Source of the DNA: JAJZAM01 sp027391075
GTDB lineage: Bacteria; Actinomycetota; Acidimicrobiia; Acidimicrobiales; Palsa-688
Direction: 5' to 3'
DNA length: 64,000 bases
NCBI GenBank assembly: GCA_027391075.1
Contig: DAHYHI010000055.1
Span: 62,001-126,000, forward strand
Of the stretch, positions 43,536 through 52,267 are shown in pieces (the first letter of the stretch is position 1; each line of letters starts with the position of its first letter). The position numbers and the translations under genes were made by a program. Below the pieces are notes generated by a model that was not told the DNA's origin, did no database searches, and saw nothing but the letters and a program-made list of their open reading frames with translations.

Positions 43536-44096
43536 TCAGGCCGGTTCGGTCGGAAGGCCGGTTAAACCCGGGTCCAACTGGACTCTAAGGCTCTTAAGGG
43601 CCATCGCAACCATATGGTAGTGGCCTACGAGCATCGGTAACTCGATGAGCTGGGGCACGTCGTAGCGTGCGGACAGGAGCTCCCAGACGGCGTCGCTCAG
43701 GTCGTAGGTGCTGTGAAGCTCGTCCGCAGCGGTCAAAAGCGCTGCGTCGAATGGCTCCCATCCGGCTTCTGACCCGGACGGGATGCGAGCGATCTCTTGC
43801 TCGGTGAGCCCCGCTTCAAGACCAAGCCTCCTGTGCTGGGCCCACTCGTAGCCAGCCTGACAGTTCCAAGCTGTGCGAAGGATCAGCAACTCCCTGTCCC
43901 TGGGCGGGAGCTTCCCCGAAAGCAGTTTACCGCCGAAGGGCAGCCACCTGCGGGTGAGACCCTCGGCCCGTATCAGGGTGGTGAAGATGTTGGCTTCGGA
44001 ACCGGCGACGCTCACGCCTTCCAGCAGAGCCTGCGCTGAGGGGGAGCGCTGATTCTTCGGCAGGGGAGCCACGCGAGGGGCAGTAGTTTCTGACAT
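43536..44096 (-). CDS. Carboxymuconolactone decarboxylase/AhpD-like protein
   Basis: A 186-residue helical protein of the CMD family. The core is PPRDRELLILRTAWNCQAGYEWAQH, with LTEQEIARI following. It has only one of the two redox cysteines used by AhpD (CQAGYEW rather than CxxC), so a peroxidase role is unlikely. Family members often act in aromatic or steroid catabolism. ATG 44096 is the start. It is divergent from the P450 gene (118 nt), and a shared control region is likely. Confidence 0.82.
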   Translation of the reverse strand: MSETTAPRVAPLPKNQRSPSAQALLEGVSVAGSEANIFTTLIRAEGLTRRWLPFGGKLLSGKLPPRDRELLILRTAWNCQAGYEWAQHRRLGLEAGLTEQEIARIPSGSEAGWEPFDAALLTAADELHSTYDLSDAVWELLSARYDVPQLIELPMLVGHYHMVAMALKSLRVQLDPGLTGLPTEPA

Positions 44097-44214
44097 GAGA
44101 CGAGGGTAATCCGGCATCCGGGGGCGTCGTCGCCGGTAAGGGTTCGGATGACCGACGCCAGCTGAGAGGCGTTAGGCTCAGCTCCAACTCAGTCACGAAA
44201 CGAGGGGAGCGCAG

Positions 44215-45447
44215 GTGGACGGTACCGTACACGAGGGGGCATCCGGCACTCCTCTGGTAGCTCTGGACGACCCCGGTTCGTTTGCCTCAGGCCATCCTCA
44301 CGCGCAGTACCGATGGCTTCGCTCGAACCACCCGGTGTGGTTCCATCCCGAGCTCGACGGGCCGGGATTCTGGGCGGTCACGAAGTATAGAGACGTCCAG
44401 CGAGTGAGCAGGGACCCGGAGAGTTTCTCCTCCTGGTTGGGCGGGGTCATGCTCGCCGACTCCGACGAGGCGACCCTTGCGGGCTCCCGGTTGATGATGC
44501 TCTTCATGGATCCTCCCGACCACACCCGCTACAGACGGCTGGTCAGCAGAGGTTTCACTCCCCGGGCGGCGCGAGCATGGAAGGAGCGGATCGACGCGCT
44601 CGCCGTCCGCATCGTGGATAAAGTCGCCCCTGTCGGTTCCTGCGACCTGGTGGGCGAGGTGGCCGGCGAGATGCCTTCGCTGGTGATAGCCGATCTGATG
44701 GGCATTCCGAGCGACGACGGCCGGCGTCTCTACCACCTCACGGAGATTATGCACTCTTCTGACCCCGCTCATAGCGTCGAGGACCGGATTGCAGCCATAA
44801 CCGAGATGCACGAGTACGCGACGTCCACAGCTACGGAGAAGATCGCCCGTCCCGGCGACGACCTGGCGACCCTCCTGGTGCACGCAGAAGTGGACGGGGA
44901 GCGTTTGAGCACCGACGAGTTCAACTGGTTCTTCCTGCTTTTGGTGAACGCCGGAGGCGACACCACCCGTAACCTGGTAGCGGGCGGCGTCGAGGCGCTC
45001 CTCGACCATCCCCGCGAACTGGAGCGCCTAGCAGCGGACCCGACCGGGTTGATGCCCAGCGCCGTAGAGGAGCTGCTCCGTTATGTCAGCCCGGTGGTCC
45101 ACATGCGACGAACCGCGACCGCCGACACGACCCTGGGGGACCAGCCGATTGCACAGGGCGACAAGGTAGTGGTCTTCTATGCGTCGGCGAACCGCGACGA
45201 GACGGTGTGGTCCGATCCCGACGAGCTGGACCTGACCCGAACCCCGAACGATCACGTGGCGTTTGGGGGTGGCGGCCCCCACATGTGCCTCGGCGCTCAC
45301 TTCGCCCGCCTAGAAGCCGCCGCTGTGCTCCGCGAGATCGTGACCCGAATGCAAGATCTGAGGCCAGCCGGTCCAATCGAGAGGCTCCCATCTACTTTCA
45401 TCGCTGGGCCACGTCACTTTCCCGTCGAGTTCCGCGCCCGGACGTGA
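44215..45447 (+). CDS. Cytochrome P450, CYP125/CYP142-like
   Basis: A 410-residue soluble bacterial P450. The I-helix oxygen motif AGGDTTR, the K-helix EELLRYVS (ExxR), and the heme loop FGGGGPHMCLGAHFAR with the cysteine ligand are intact. GPHMCLGAHFARLE and the MDPPDHTRYRRLVSRGFTP stretch are typical of the CYP124/125/142 clade that hydroxylates sterol side chains or methyl-branched lipids. It needs a ferredoxin partner, and none lies in this window. GTG 44215 is the start. With SDRs, hydratases and BVMOs nearby, a steroid or terpenoid substrate is plausible but not shown. Confidence 0.88.
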   Translation: MDGTVHEGASGTPLVALDDPGSFASGHPHAQYRWLRSNHPVWFHPELDGPGFWAVTKYRDVQRVSRDPESFSSWLGGVMLADSDEATLAGSRLMMLFMDPPDHTRYRRLVSRGFTPRAARAWKERIDALAVRIVDKVAPVGSCDLVGEVAGEMPSLVIADLMGIPSDDGRRLYHLTEIMHSSDPAHSVEDRIAAITEMHEYATSTATEKIARPGDDLATLLVHAEVDGERLSTDEFNWFFLLLVNAGGDTTRNLVAGGVEALLDHPRELERLAADPTGLMPSAVEELLRYVSPVVHMRRTATADTTLGDQPIAQGDKVVVFYASANRDETVWSDPDELDLTRTPNDHVAFGGGGPHMCLGAHFARLEAAAVLREIVTRMQDLRPAGPIERLPSTFIAGPRHFPVEFRART

Positions 45448-45539
45448 AAGTCGACAAACCGGCCAGCTTCGAGGGCAACGTGACGTTCGTGGCCTCTCCG
45501 CGCAACCTGCCGTGACGTCCGAACGATGTGCAATGCTGC

Positions 45540-46370
45540 TCAAATGAACCGTGGTTGCTCCTCGAAGGTCCTGTCGATCTGAGCGAAGCGGCGGCGGATG
45601 GACTCTCGGCTCTCCTCGTGGGGTAACACGTAGAGCCGTCCGGCCTCTATGGCGTCCACCGTCAGGTCGGCTACCATCTCTACGGGCAGGACTCTACCTG
45701 CGAGGTCGCCGTCATCCTCGGACATGTCACCCGCCTCGCGCGTTTGGGCGGCCTCCCCGTAGCTGGCACTGCGGTTTCTCTCAGATCGGCCGATAGCGGT
45801 ACTGACCCGCATGGGGCACAGTACCGACACTCCGATTCCCTCCGGGCGTAGCTCCCTGCGCAGCACCTCCGCCAAAGCGACCACGCCGTACTTCGCCACG
45901 CAGTAGGGCCCGAGCCCGACGTTGGGAACCAAGCCGGCGAATGAGGCGGTGAAAGCCAGGTGACCTCCCTCCCCTTGGCTGATCAGCCGTGGCAGGAAGG
46001 CCTCGACTCCGTGTATCGGCCCCCAAAGGTCCACGTCTATCACCCAGCGCCAGTCGTCGTGTGACATGCCGGCTACGGGACCTGCCACGGCAACGCCGGC
46101 ATTGTTGAAGACTACGTGCACCTCTGACAGGACAGAGAACGACCTTTCCGCCAACTCGGCCATCGATTCGAGGGAAGTAACGTCGCAGATTGCGCCGTGG
46201 GCTTGTGCCCCGCCTGCCCGTAGGCGACCGACAGCATCGTCTAGAGCGTCGGCTTCGATGTCCGCGAGCAGCACACGGGCTCCCCGCTCAGCAAGCCGGG
46301 CAGCAGTAGCGAATCCGATTCCGCTGGCACCACCCGTTATCACAGCACCTCTACCGGCTATGGTCGTCAT
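45540..46370 (-). CDS. SDR-family oxidoreductase
   Basis: A 276-residue classical short-chain dehydrogenase. TGGASGIGFA binds the cofactor, DIEADAL marks NAD preference through an acidic residue at the end of beta2, and NNAGVAV, the Ser region TASFAGLV and YCVAKYG (YxxxK) are all present. The C-terminal extension VLPHEESRESIRRRFAQIDR is longer than in the shortest members. ATG 46370 is the start. It is convergent with the P450 gene, so shared metabolism is possible. The substrate is unknown. Confidence 0.9.
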   Translation of the reverse strand: MTTIAGRGAVITGGASGIGFATAARLAERGARVLLADIEADALDDAVGRLRAGGAQAHGAICDVTSLESMAELAERSFSVLSEVHVVFNNAGVAVAGPVAGMSHDDWRWVIDVDLWGPIHGVEAFLPRLISQGEGGHLAFTASFAGLVPNVGLGPYCVAKYGVVALAEVLRRELRPEGIGVSVLCPMRVSTAIGRSERNRSASYGEAAQTREAGDMSEDDGDLAGRVLPVEMVADLTVDAIEAGRLYVLPHEESRESIRRRFAQIDRTFEEQPRFI

Positions 46371-46379
46371 GGATTGACA

Positions 46380-47066
46380 TTAGCTGTCCAGCAATATCTG
46401 CCCTGTCGGGGAAAGTGGAGTCCAACCGCCGCCCGGTCGCACGCAGGGAGTTACCTTCGTGATCGACGGGGAGTCCAGCGCGCTCCAACTCGGATCGGGA
46501 ACGCGCCAACCAACGCCGTACAAGGCGCTCAGGTCGGCGTCACTGTCAGCGGCGCAAGGCCAGTCACAGCCCCACGCGCGGATCGATGCGAGACTTTGAG
46601 CGGGCACGCTTCCTTCGATGAGCACCACCCCGCCATCACGCACAGTGAACGCGCGGTAACGAAGCTTCCCGTCGTTAGCATCGTCTAGAACCGAGAAGTC
46701 GTAGTCGAACCCGTGCCTGACAAGGTGAAGCGCCACCAGTTCTCCACGGTCGAGGAAGTTCTCGCGTGTCTTGAAACCGAGCGCCGTGAGACTGTCTATT
46801 GTGCGCATCAGCGCCGGTAGGTCCTTGCGGCGGATGGCAACGTCGAGGTCACGATCCCAAGCGAGAATGTCGCCGCTGCGGCGTAAACCTAACAGCGTGC
46901 CCCCCCAGATCCACCAACGGCCCGATAGCTCGCTAGACGAAACCGCCTGGTAGAAGCACCGAAGATCGCGCCTGCGTCTCCATGCGTAGGCTTTGCGGTA
47001 GGCGGCTTTCAGGATGCCTACGCGTCCCAATGCAGTCCGGACAGCAAGCGTCGGGTTCCGGGTCAT
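46380..47066 (-). CDS. LicD-like nucleotidyltransferase-fold protein
   Basis: A 228-residue protein. The segment WWIWGGTLLGLRRSGDILAWDRDLDVAI is the hallmark GG...DxD of LicD/fukutin-type transferases, which attach phosphocholine or phosphosugars to cell-surface glycans. The rest (FLDRGELVALHLVRHGFDYDF) fits the same fold. There is no signal peptide. ATG 47066 is the start. It is divergent from the deoxysugar operon by about 140 nt, so a role in decorating the same surface glycan is inferred. Confidence 0.72.
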   Translation of the reverse strand: MTRNPTLAVRTALGRVGILKAAYRKAYAWRRRRDLRCFYQAVSSSELSGRWWIWGGTLLGLRRSGDILAWDRDLDVAIRRKDLPALMRTIDSLTALGFKTRENFLDRGELVALHLVRHGFDYDFSVLDDANDGKLRYRAFTVRDGGVVLIEGSVPAQSLASIRAWGCDWPCAADSDADLSALYGVGWRVPDPSWSALDSPSITKVTPCVRPGGGWTPLSPTGQILLDS

Positions 47067-47208
47067 CTTCCACGTGGTGACTGTTCGAAAGGGATTGGTG
47101 GTGAGCGCTTCGGCATGAGTTCCAAGCTTAACTATCGGCCGGCGCGTGCCGAAGCATTAGGGGCGCTCTGAGCGTGAGTCGCTGTCATCTACGTCGGGAC
47201 GGTACTGC

Positions 47209-48222
47209 ATGGTCGCTGGATGGTCGCCAGCTCGAGGATTTTGGGCGCATCGCAGGGTTGCCGTCACTGGCGCTACAGGTTTCCTCGGAAGCCATCTCGT
47301 CGGTCACCTCGTCGATCTTGGCGCCGAGGTTGTGATCCTGGTGAGGGATACCGTTCCGGCTTCGAGTGTCACACGCCGGTGGATTGGCCGTGTGGGAGAG
47401 GTTCGTGGTGGTGTCGAGGATCAGCGCACCATGGAGCGTTTGCTCGGCGAATATCAGGTTCAAACCCTGTTCCATCTGGCTGCCCAAAGTCAAGTGGAAG
47501 TCGCCAACCGAAACCCCGTGTCGACATTCGAAGCGAACATAGTCGGGACGTGGACGGCCCTTGAGGCTGCACGCCGATCGCCGACGGTAACGGAGGTTCT
47601 CGTGGCGAGTAGCGACAAAGCCTACGGGGAGCAGCATTCGCTGCCCTATGACGAGGCGATGTCGCTCGACGCCGTGCACCCCTATGACGTCTCCAAGGCT
47701 TGTACGGACTTGCTAGCGCGGTCCTACGGTGTCACCTTCGGTCTGCCAGTAGTAACCACGCGCTTCGGAAATTTCTACGGTCCCGGCGACACAAATTGGA
47801 ACCGGCTGGTGCCAGGAGTCTGCAGAGCAGTAATAGAAGGACGAAGGCCGCTGATCCGTTCTGACGGGACTCTCACCCGTGACTATATCTACGTAGTGGA
47901 CGCCGTACTCGCCTACCTGCGCCTGGCCGAGTGTCTCGACCGTGACCCGTCATTGGGGGCTAAGGCGTTCAACTTCTCCTGTGAATCGCCGATTTCAGTG
48001 CTTGATTTGGTCGGCCGAATTCAGGCGACCGCCGGGACGTCCCTGGATCCGATCGTGGAGGCGAAAGCTTCCGGTGAGATCCAACACCAGTACTTGTCGT
48101 CGGCGCTGGCGCGCCGACTGCTCGGGTGGGAGCCGGCGTACAGTATGGACGAAGCGTTGGCTGAAACTCTTCGGTGGTACCGCCGAGAGTTGGAGGCCGG
48201 ACCAGCGCCGTGGCGACAATAG
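47209..48222 (+). CDS. NDP-sugar 4,6-dehydratase (RfbG-like SDR)
   Basis: A 337-residue extended SDR. The cofactor loop is TGATGFLGSHL. SSDKAYGEQHSLPYDE has the dehydratase Asp-Lys pair, and YDVSK provides the YxxxK. The pattern FGNFYGPGDTNWNRLVPG resembles CDP-glucose 4,6-dehydratases, consistent with a glucose-1-phosphate cytidylyltransferase three genes on. The product would be a CDP-4-keto-6-deoxyglucose-type sugar; GDP-mannose dehydratase is the alternative. ATG 47209 is the start. Its end overlaps the next gene by 13 nt. Confidence 0.75.
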   Translation: MVAGWSPARGFWAHRRVAVTGATGFLGSHLVGHLVDLGAEVVILVRDTVPASSVTRRWIGRVGEVRGGVEDQRTMERLLGEYQVQTLFHLAAQSQVEVANRNPVSTFEANIVGTWTALEAARRSPTVTEVLVASSDKAYGEQHSLPYDEAMSLDAVHPYDVSKACTDLLARSYGVTFGLPVVTTRFGNFYGPGDTNWNRLVPGVCRAVIEGRRPLIRSDGTLTRDYIYVVDAVLAYLRLAECLDRDPSLGAKAFNFSCESPISVLDLVGRIQATAGTSLDPIVEAKASGEIQHQYLSSALARRLLGWEPAYSMDEALAETLRWYRRELEAGPAPWRQ

Positions 48223-49199
48223 TTGTAACCGGGGCGGGAGGGTACCTGGGCGGCGCAGTGACGTTGGCGGCCTCGCGGGTGGGAACAGTTCGCCCGGTGA
48301 CCCGCCGACCGAGCCCGTGGCTGCCCGGAGAAGCATTGGTCTGTGATGATCTCGTGGCCGCAGCGGAAGTAGCCGTCGAAGGGGCGGACGCCGTAGTGCA
48401 CCTTGCCGGAGCCAACGAGATCACCAGTAAGGACGACCCCGACGCTGCTCTGGCGGCGACAGCATCGGCGGCGCGAGCGGTAGGCGAAGCCTGCAGGAGG
48501 CAGAAGGTGGCGCGGCTGGTGTACGTGTCGACGATACACGTTTACGGCACGTGGCTTGCTGGGACATCACGGATCACCGAAGAGGTGATCCCCGCGCCGC
48601 GCTCTGCGTATTCGGTAGCTCGTCTCGCTTGCGAGCATATTCTAGCGGCAGCAGCGGGAGATGACGCTCTTGTAGTGCTTCGTCTCAGCAACGCTGTCGG
48701 TGCTCCTGCAGACAGTTCGATAGACCGCTGGAGCCTCCTGGTAAACGACCTGTGTCGCAGGGCGGCAAGAGGTTTTCCGTTGGAACTGCGAACTCCTGGA
48801 GGGTTGCGGGACTTCATCGCTCTTGGGGACGTAACGCGTATCGTCCTGGCTGCATGCTGTCCGGAGCGCCTCGACTCTGGGACCTACAACCTGGCTTCCG
48901 GTTCGACGATGACTGTGGCGGAGATGGCCACTCTCGTCGCGGACGAGTCGGAAAAAGCCGGTATGAGACGCCCCGAGATCATCGGGGTGCACGACCAGTC
49001 CCCCCGGAAGGTCCACGCTCAGGGAGACCTACTGGATCGGGTCGGAATTTCCCCTCCAGCAGCCGTCGAGGAGCGCTATCGGATCGACGCGAGCCGCCTT
49101 GCATCACGGGGACTGTCAGCTGAACTTCCCCTCGGTGCAGCTATAGCAGAGACGTTACAGATGTGTAGAACTTGGAAGGAAGGATGGAGAGAGTTGTGA
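48210..49199 (+). CDS. NAD-dependent epimerase/reductase of the sugar-nucleotide type
   Basis: A 329-residue extended SDR. VVTGAGGYLGGAV binds NAD, the serine/threonine region is VSTIHVYGTW, and the active-site Tyr-Lys motif is replaced by YSVARLACE (YxxxR), so the usual lysine is Arg. The NAVGAPADSSIDRWSL and DFIALGDVTR stretches are typical of NDP-sugar epimerases/reductases. GTG 48210 lies inside the end of the dehydratase gene. It probably reduces or epimerises the 4-keto sugar made by its neighbour. Loss of the lysine makes the exact chemistry uncertain. Confidence 0.75.
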   Translation: MATIVVTGAGGYLGGAVTLAASRVGTVRPVTRRPSPWLPGEALVCDDLVAAAEVAVEGADAVVHLAGANEITSKDDPDAALAATASAARAVGEACRRQKVARLVYVSTIHVYGTWLAGTSRITEEVIPAPRSAYSVARLACEHILAAAAGDDALVVLRLSNAVGAPADSSIDRWSLLVNDLCRRAARGFPLELRTPGGLRDFIALGDVTRIVLAACCPERLDSGTYNLASGSTMTVAEMATLVADESEKAGMRRPEIIGVHDQSPRKVHAQGDLLDRVGISPPAAVEERYRIDASRLASRGLSAELPLGAAIAETLQMCRTWKEGWREL

Positions 49200-49651
49200 G
49201 TGATATCGAGGGCGTAGTCGTTACACCTCTGAGGCGTATCCCAGACGAGCGGGGAGCGATACTTCACATGCTCCGCGACGACAGCCCACTGTTCGAACGC
49301 TTCGGGGAGATCTACTTCTCTATGGTATACCCCGGAGTCGTCAAGGGCTGGCACAGACATCGGGAGATGACATTGAACTACGCAGTCCCGACAGGGATGA
49401 TCAAGCTCGTCTGCTTCGACGACCGGCCCGATTCACCCACTAGGGGCGTGACCGCCGAATACCACATCGGCGAGCTGAACTACTGTCTGGTGACGGTACC
49501 CCCTATGGTCTGGAACGGCTTCAAGGGGGAGGGTCCCCATAAGTCCATCGTCGCCAACCTTGCTTCGGTCCATCATTCTCCCGACGAAATAGAACGGATG
49601 GAACCAAGCAGCGACCTGATCGCCTACGACTGGTCAATACGTCATGGCTGA
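49196..49651 (+). CDS. dTDP-4-dehydrorhamnose 3,5-epimerase-like cupin
   Basis: A 151-residue RmlC-fold protein. FSMVYPGVVKGWHRHREMTLNYAV carries the catalytic-type histidine, and the YHIGELNYCLVTVPPMVWNGFKG block is the second half of the barrel. It is shorter than RmlC (about 180 residues), as in the CDP/FdtA-like sugar-isomerase group. GTG 49196 overlaps the previous stop by GTGA and has GGAGAG upstream; ATG 49184 is an alternative. It would isomerise a 4-keto sugar nucleotide in this operon. It overlaps the cytidylyltransferase start by 8 nt. Confidence 0.75.
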   Translation: MSDIEGVVVTPLRRIPDERGAILHMLRDDSPLFERFGEIYFSMVYPGVVKGWHRHREMTLNYAVPTGMIKLVCFDDRPDSPTRGVTAEYHIGELNYCLVTVPPMVWNGFKGEGPHKSIVANLASVHHSPDEIERMEPSSDLIAYDWSIRHG

Positions 49652-50444
49652 CACGACGATACCCACGATAATCCTGTGCGGTGGGAAGGGGACGAGAATG
49701 TCGGGTTACGATCCGACGATTCCCAAGCCTATGGTCCCGATCGGTGGCCGGCCTATTCTCTGGCACATAATGCACATCTACTCGGCATTTGGCTACTCAG
49801 ACTTCTGCTTGGCTTTGGGATGGCTCGGGGATGTCATCCGCCGCTATGTCGTGGATTTCATGGCCCTCAACCACGATTTCACCGTCGACCTCACCCGGCC
49901 GGACAGGTTAGACATCCTCGGCCCGTCCGGCTGTTACGACTGGCGCATCACCTGTCGGGAGACGGGATGGGACGCCTTGACCGGTAACAGAGTAGCTCAG
50001 GTGGCACGCCAGCTCGGAGCAGAGCGGTTCATGGTTACCTACGGCGACTGTGTCGGTGACATTGACGTGACAGCCCTCGTCGAGCACCACGTCAAGCACG
50101 GCAGGCTCGCCACGGTCACTGCGGTGCGCCCTCCGAGCCGCTTCGGTGAGCTCATATTGGGACCCGGGGAAGAAGTGAGGCGATTCGAGGAGAAACCTCT
50201 TACGAGCGCTGGAGCTATCAACGGCGGGTTCATGGTCTTCGAAGCGGAAGCTCTGGAGATGTTCCCAGCAGACGGGGACTTCATGCTCGAGCGGGAACCG
50301 TTGAGCGCTCTTGCCAACGCGGGTCAGCTCACCGCCTATGTGCATGACGGGTTCTGGCAGCCGATGGACACTCCCCGCGAGAGGGAGCTTCTCGAAAACC
50401 TGTGGGACTCAGGCGCCCCGCCGTGGCGTGTCTGGAGCCAGTAA
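49644..50444 (+). CDS. rfbF: Glucose-1-phosphate cytidylyltransferase-like
   Basis: A 266-residue nucleotidyltransferase. The nucleotide loop LCGGKGTRMSGYDPTIPKPMVPIGG and RPILWHIMHIYSAFGYSDF match RfbF. FMVTYGDCVGDID carries the metal-binding aspartate, and the C-terminal FWQPMDTPRERELLENLW is typical of RfbF. It converts glucose-1-phosphate and CTP to CDP-glucose, the first step of CDP-deoxysugar synthesis. ATG 49644 overlaps the epimerase end. Its presence sets the probable nucleotide of the pathway as CDP. Confidence 0.85.
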   Translation: MADTTIPTIILCGGKGTRMSGYDPTIPKPMVPIGGRPILWHIMHIYSAFGYSDFCLALGWLGDVIRRYVVDFMALNHDFTVDLTRPDRLDILGPSGCYDWRITCRETGWDALTGNRVAQVARQLGAERFMVTYGDCVGDIDVTALVEHHVKHGRLATVTAVRPPSRFGELILGPGEEVRRFEEKPLTSAGAINGGFMVFEAEALEMFPADGDFMLEREPLSALANAGQLTAYVHDGFWQPMDTPRERELLENLWDSGAPPWRVWSQ

Positions 50445-50592
50445 CGGGAGACCCAGTCGAATCCCTACGCCGAGTGCGACCGAGTGTGCAGCCGGCGGTT
50501 GCCAAACGTTGTGACGTGCGTGACGTTCCGGCCGAGGCCGACGGTATTAATATGGCGCGGCTGGATTCTTGCAGAGTTGCACCGGAGGTTAC

Positions 50593-51057
50593 GTGGCATA
50601 CCAGGTCGATTTCAAAGAGGTGTCCACAGTAGGGTTGGAATCCTCCCCCGTAGCCGAGGCGCTCGCTGGTTTGCGAGCAAACGAGGCTCGCTATTTCAAG
50701 ACCAAGTACGACCACGACTTCGTGGTGCATCCAGCGAGCGAAGCCGGCGAAACTGTCGACAGGGTTACCCGCATCCTCGAAGAGGAACGCAACATCTCGA
50801 TCGCCTCGCCGCCCTTGGAGGCGTGCACTGCCGTAGTCGAAGGTATCCGGTGGGACCACGTCTTCTACGAAAGCGGCCTTGCGGTCAATGCTATGTACTC
50901 CATCGACGACCCCAAGAAACGAGCCGTCGGTTTCAAGCTTTCCGATGGCATGGAGATACCCGACGAGCTCGCTTCCCGCTTCAAGTTCGCACGTCAGAGA
51001 TCCAAGCTTGCCGGGACTATCCGAGGGTCGTTCTTCGTCATCAAGAACGAGTACTGA
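50593..51057 (+). CDS. Conserved-looking hypothetical protein at the end of the sugar operon
   Basis: A 154-residue protein I do not recognise. It is acidic and soluble, without a signal peptide or membrane helix. Notable are the segment ANEARYFKTKYDHDFVVHP and the mixed alpha/beta ending KLAGTIRGSFFVIKNEY. A strong Shine-Dalgarno (GGAGG, 4-nt spacing) sits before GTG 50593. It follows rfbF after about 150 nt on the same strand, so a link to surface sugars is only positional. Confidence 0.6.
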   Translation: MAYQVDFKEVSTVGLESSPVAEALAGLRANEARYFKTKYDHDFVVHPASEAGETVDRVTRILEEERNISIASPPLEACTAVVEGIRWDHVFYESGLAVNAMYSIDDPKKRAVGFKLSDGMEIPDELASRFKFARQRSKLAGTIRGSFFVIKNEY

Positions 51058-51108
51058 AACAGCCCAATAGGATTGGATGGTCGATGCGGTGCTCGGTTCG
51101 CGGCGGGC

Positions 51109-51498
51109 TTAGGATCTCAGGGGCTCGATTACCATCCAGTCCCTCCGGCGAAGCTCGGCGGCTAGCTGCTCGGTGTCTATTCGCCTCAGGAGCTGCTCTT
51201 GGGCGGATTGCTGCCATCGCTGCGCCGGAGCCTGGGTGACGGGGAGGGCTTCATCCTCTTGGAGCCGTCTTATGAACTCGTCCGCTTCGTCGCGCGTGAA
51301 CCTGCCAGCGGCCTGGCGCTGGGTGAACCCCATCGGGCCGCGAGCATCCTTGAAATCGCGATGTCCTGCCGCCTGGATGAGCGCAAGCAGTTCTTGTACC
51401 TGCCTCGACGAGGCCGGAGGGCCGGGCTGCTGGCCAAACGCCACTTCAGGTTCCCTCGCCGATAAGGAGACTTGGCGCGAGTCGAAAGCTATCCACAC
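51109..51498 (-). CDS. Small hypothetical protein with a GFTQRQAAG-type segment
   Basis: About 129 residues. The core AGHRDFKDARGPMGFTQRQAAGRFTRDEADEFIRRLQ is well-formed and helical, and the tail ends DTEQLAAELRRRDWMVIEPL. It is like a conserved actinobacterial hypothetical family of unknown function. GTG 51498 puts the start at VWIAFDSRQVSLS; the frame continues upstream without similar composition. There are no catalytic motifs. It lies between the sugar cluster and the MerR gene, with no clear partner. Confidence 0.6.
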   Translation of the reverse strand: MWIAFDSRQVSLSAREPEVAFGQQPGPPASSRQVQELLALIQAAGHRDFKDARGPMGFTQRQAAGRFTRDEADEFIRRLQEDEALPVTQAPAQRWQQSAQEQLLRRIDTEQLAAELRRRDWMVIEPLRS

Positions 51499-51625
51499 CG
51501 GCCAGCCTAGCACGAACAAGGGAACATGTGTTCGGGTTTCTGTGTGGCCCGGTTGTTTAGATGTTTTCCGGCCGGGTCTAACCAACCTCGCCGTGCGGCG
51601 TGACTCCTTTAGTTCTGTCGTGGAG

Positions 51626-52192
51626 TTATTTGGGATATTTACGTGCCAAAGGTCCGGTGTCGAGCGAAGCTGGCGTCGCCGCTGAGGTATGCGGATGGTT
51701 GGCGTTGCTATCCAGTCGTGTGGCCGGATCAAGTTGTTGGAGTCGGCCGCACGCTCCGTGGTCGTGGGTGGATTTACAACACGAGCGGGTCACGTCGATG
51801 AGAGCGTCGCGGACTCCCTGAAGGGCTGCCAGCTTTTCTTCTATGACGTCCAGCTTGTCTCGAGCCAGGCGTGCGAGGTCGTTGCAGGTGATCGGCGAGT
51901 CGGTGCGCAACGCCAGGAGGCTCGAGATGTCGGTGAGGCTGAAGCCGAGTTGCTGGAGGACCTTGATCTGGCGCACCCGTTCGACGGCCACCTCGGGATA
52001 GCAGCGATATCCTGAACGGGATCGGGCAGGCTCGGGCAGCAGGCCGCGCCTCTCGTAGTAGCGGAGAGTCTCGACATTAACCCCTGCACGGGCCGCTGCT
52101 TCGCCGCTGCGCAGGCCCGTGGGACCTTTTGGTGCGTCCGCTTCGGGGGGCTCAGCGGGATTTTTTTGAAAATAGCCTTGACTCCGTAGCAT
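51626..52192 (-). CDS. merR: MerR-family regulator of the mercury-sensing type
   Basis: A 188-residue regulator. The winged helix-turn-helix (LRSGEAAARAGVNVETLRYYERRGLL) is followed by the long dimer helix and a metal loop. Cysteines fall at 103 (ITCNDLARLA), 138/139 (RSCCKS) and 148 (HGACGR), matching the spacing of the three Hg(II)-ligand cysteines of Tn501/Tn21 MerR (Cys82, 117, 126) to within one residue. A low-complexity N-terminal extension of about 25 residues is unusual. The apparent start ATG 52192 lies inside the divergent operator, so a later start is possible. It faces the operon starting at 52268 across the dyad promoter. Arsenite or another soft metal is possible. Confidence 0.85.
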   Translation of the reverse strand: MLRSQGYFQKNPAEPPEADAPKGPTGLRSGEAAARAGVNVETLRYYERRGLLPEPARSRSGYRCYPEVAVERVRQIKVLQQLGFSLTDISSLLALRTDSPITCNDLARLARDKLDVIEEKLAALQGVRDALIDVTRSCCKSTHDHGACGRLQQLDPATRLDSNANHPHTSAATPASLDTGPLARKYPK

Positions 52193-52209
52193 GGTACGGA
52201 GTTTATGGT
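52178..52209 (+). promoter_or_regulatory. MerR-type overlong-spacer promoter with dyad operator
   Basis: The -35 TTGACT (52178-52183) and -10 TATGGT (52204-52209) are separated by 20 bp. Within the spacer is a perfect inverted repeat, ACTCCGTA (52181-52188) and TACGGAGT (52195-52202). The TTGACTCCGTA half matches the classical mer operator. The overlong spacing is the MerR hallmark: the promoter is silent until the metal-bound regulator untwists it. It lies 59 bp before the GTG of the first gene. Confidence 0.85.
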
Positions 52210-52267
52210 ATCGGGGACGGTTCGAGTGGGCCGTCCGGTCGCGAGGCCTGGACTCAAGGAGGTTTTG

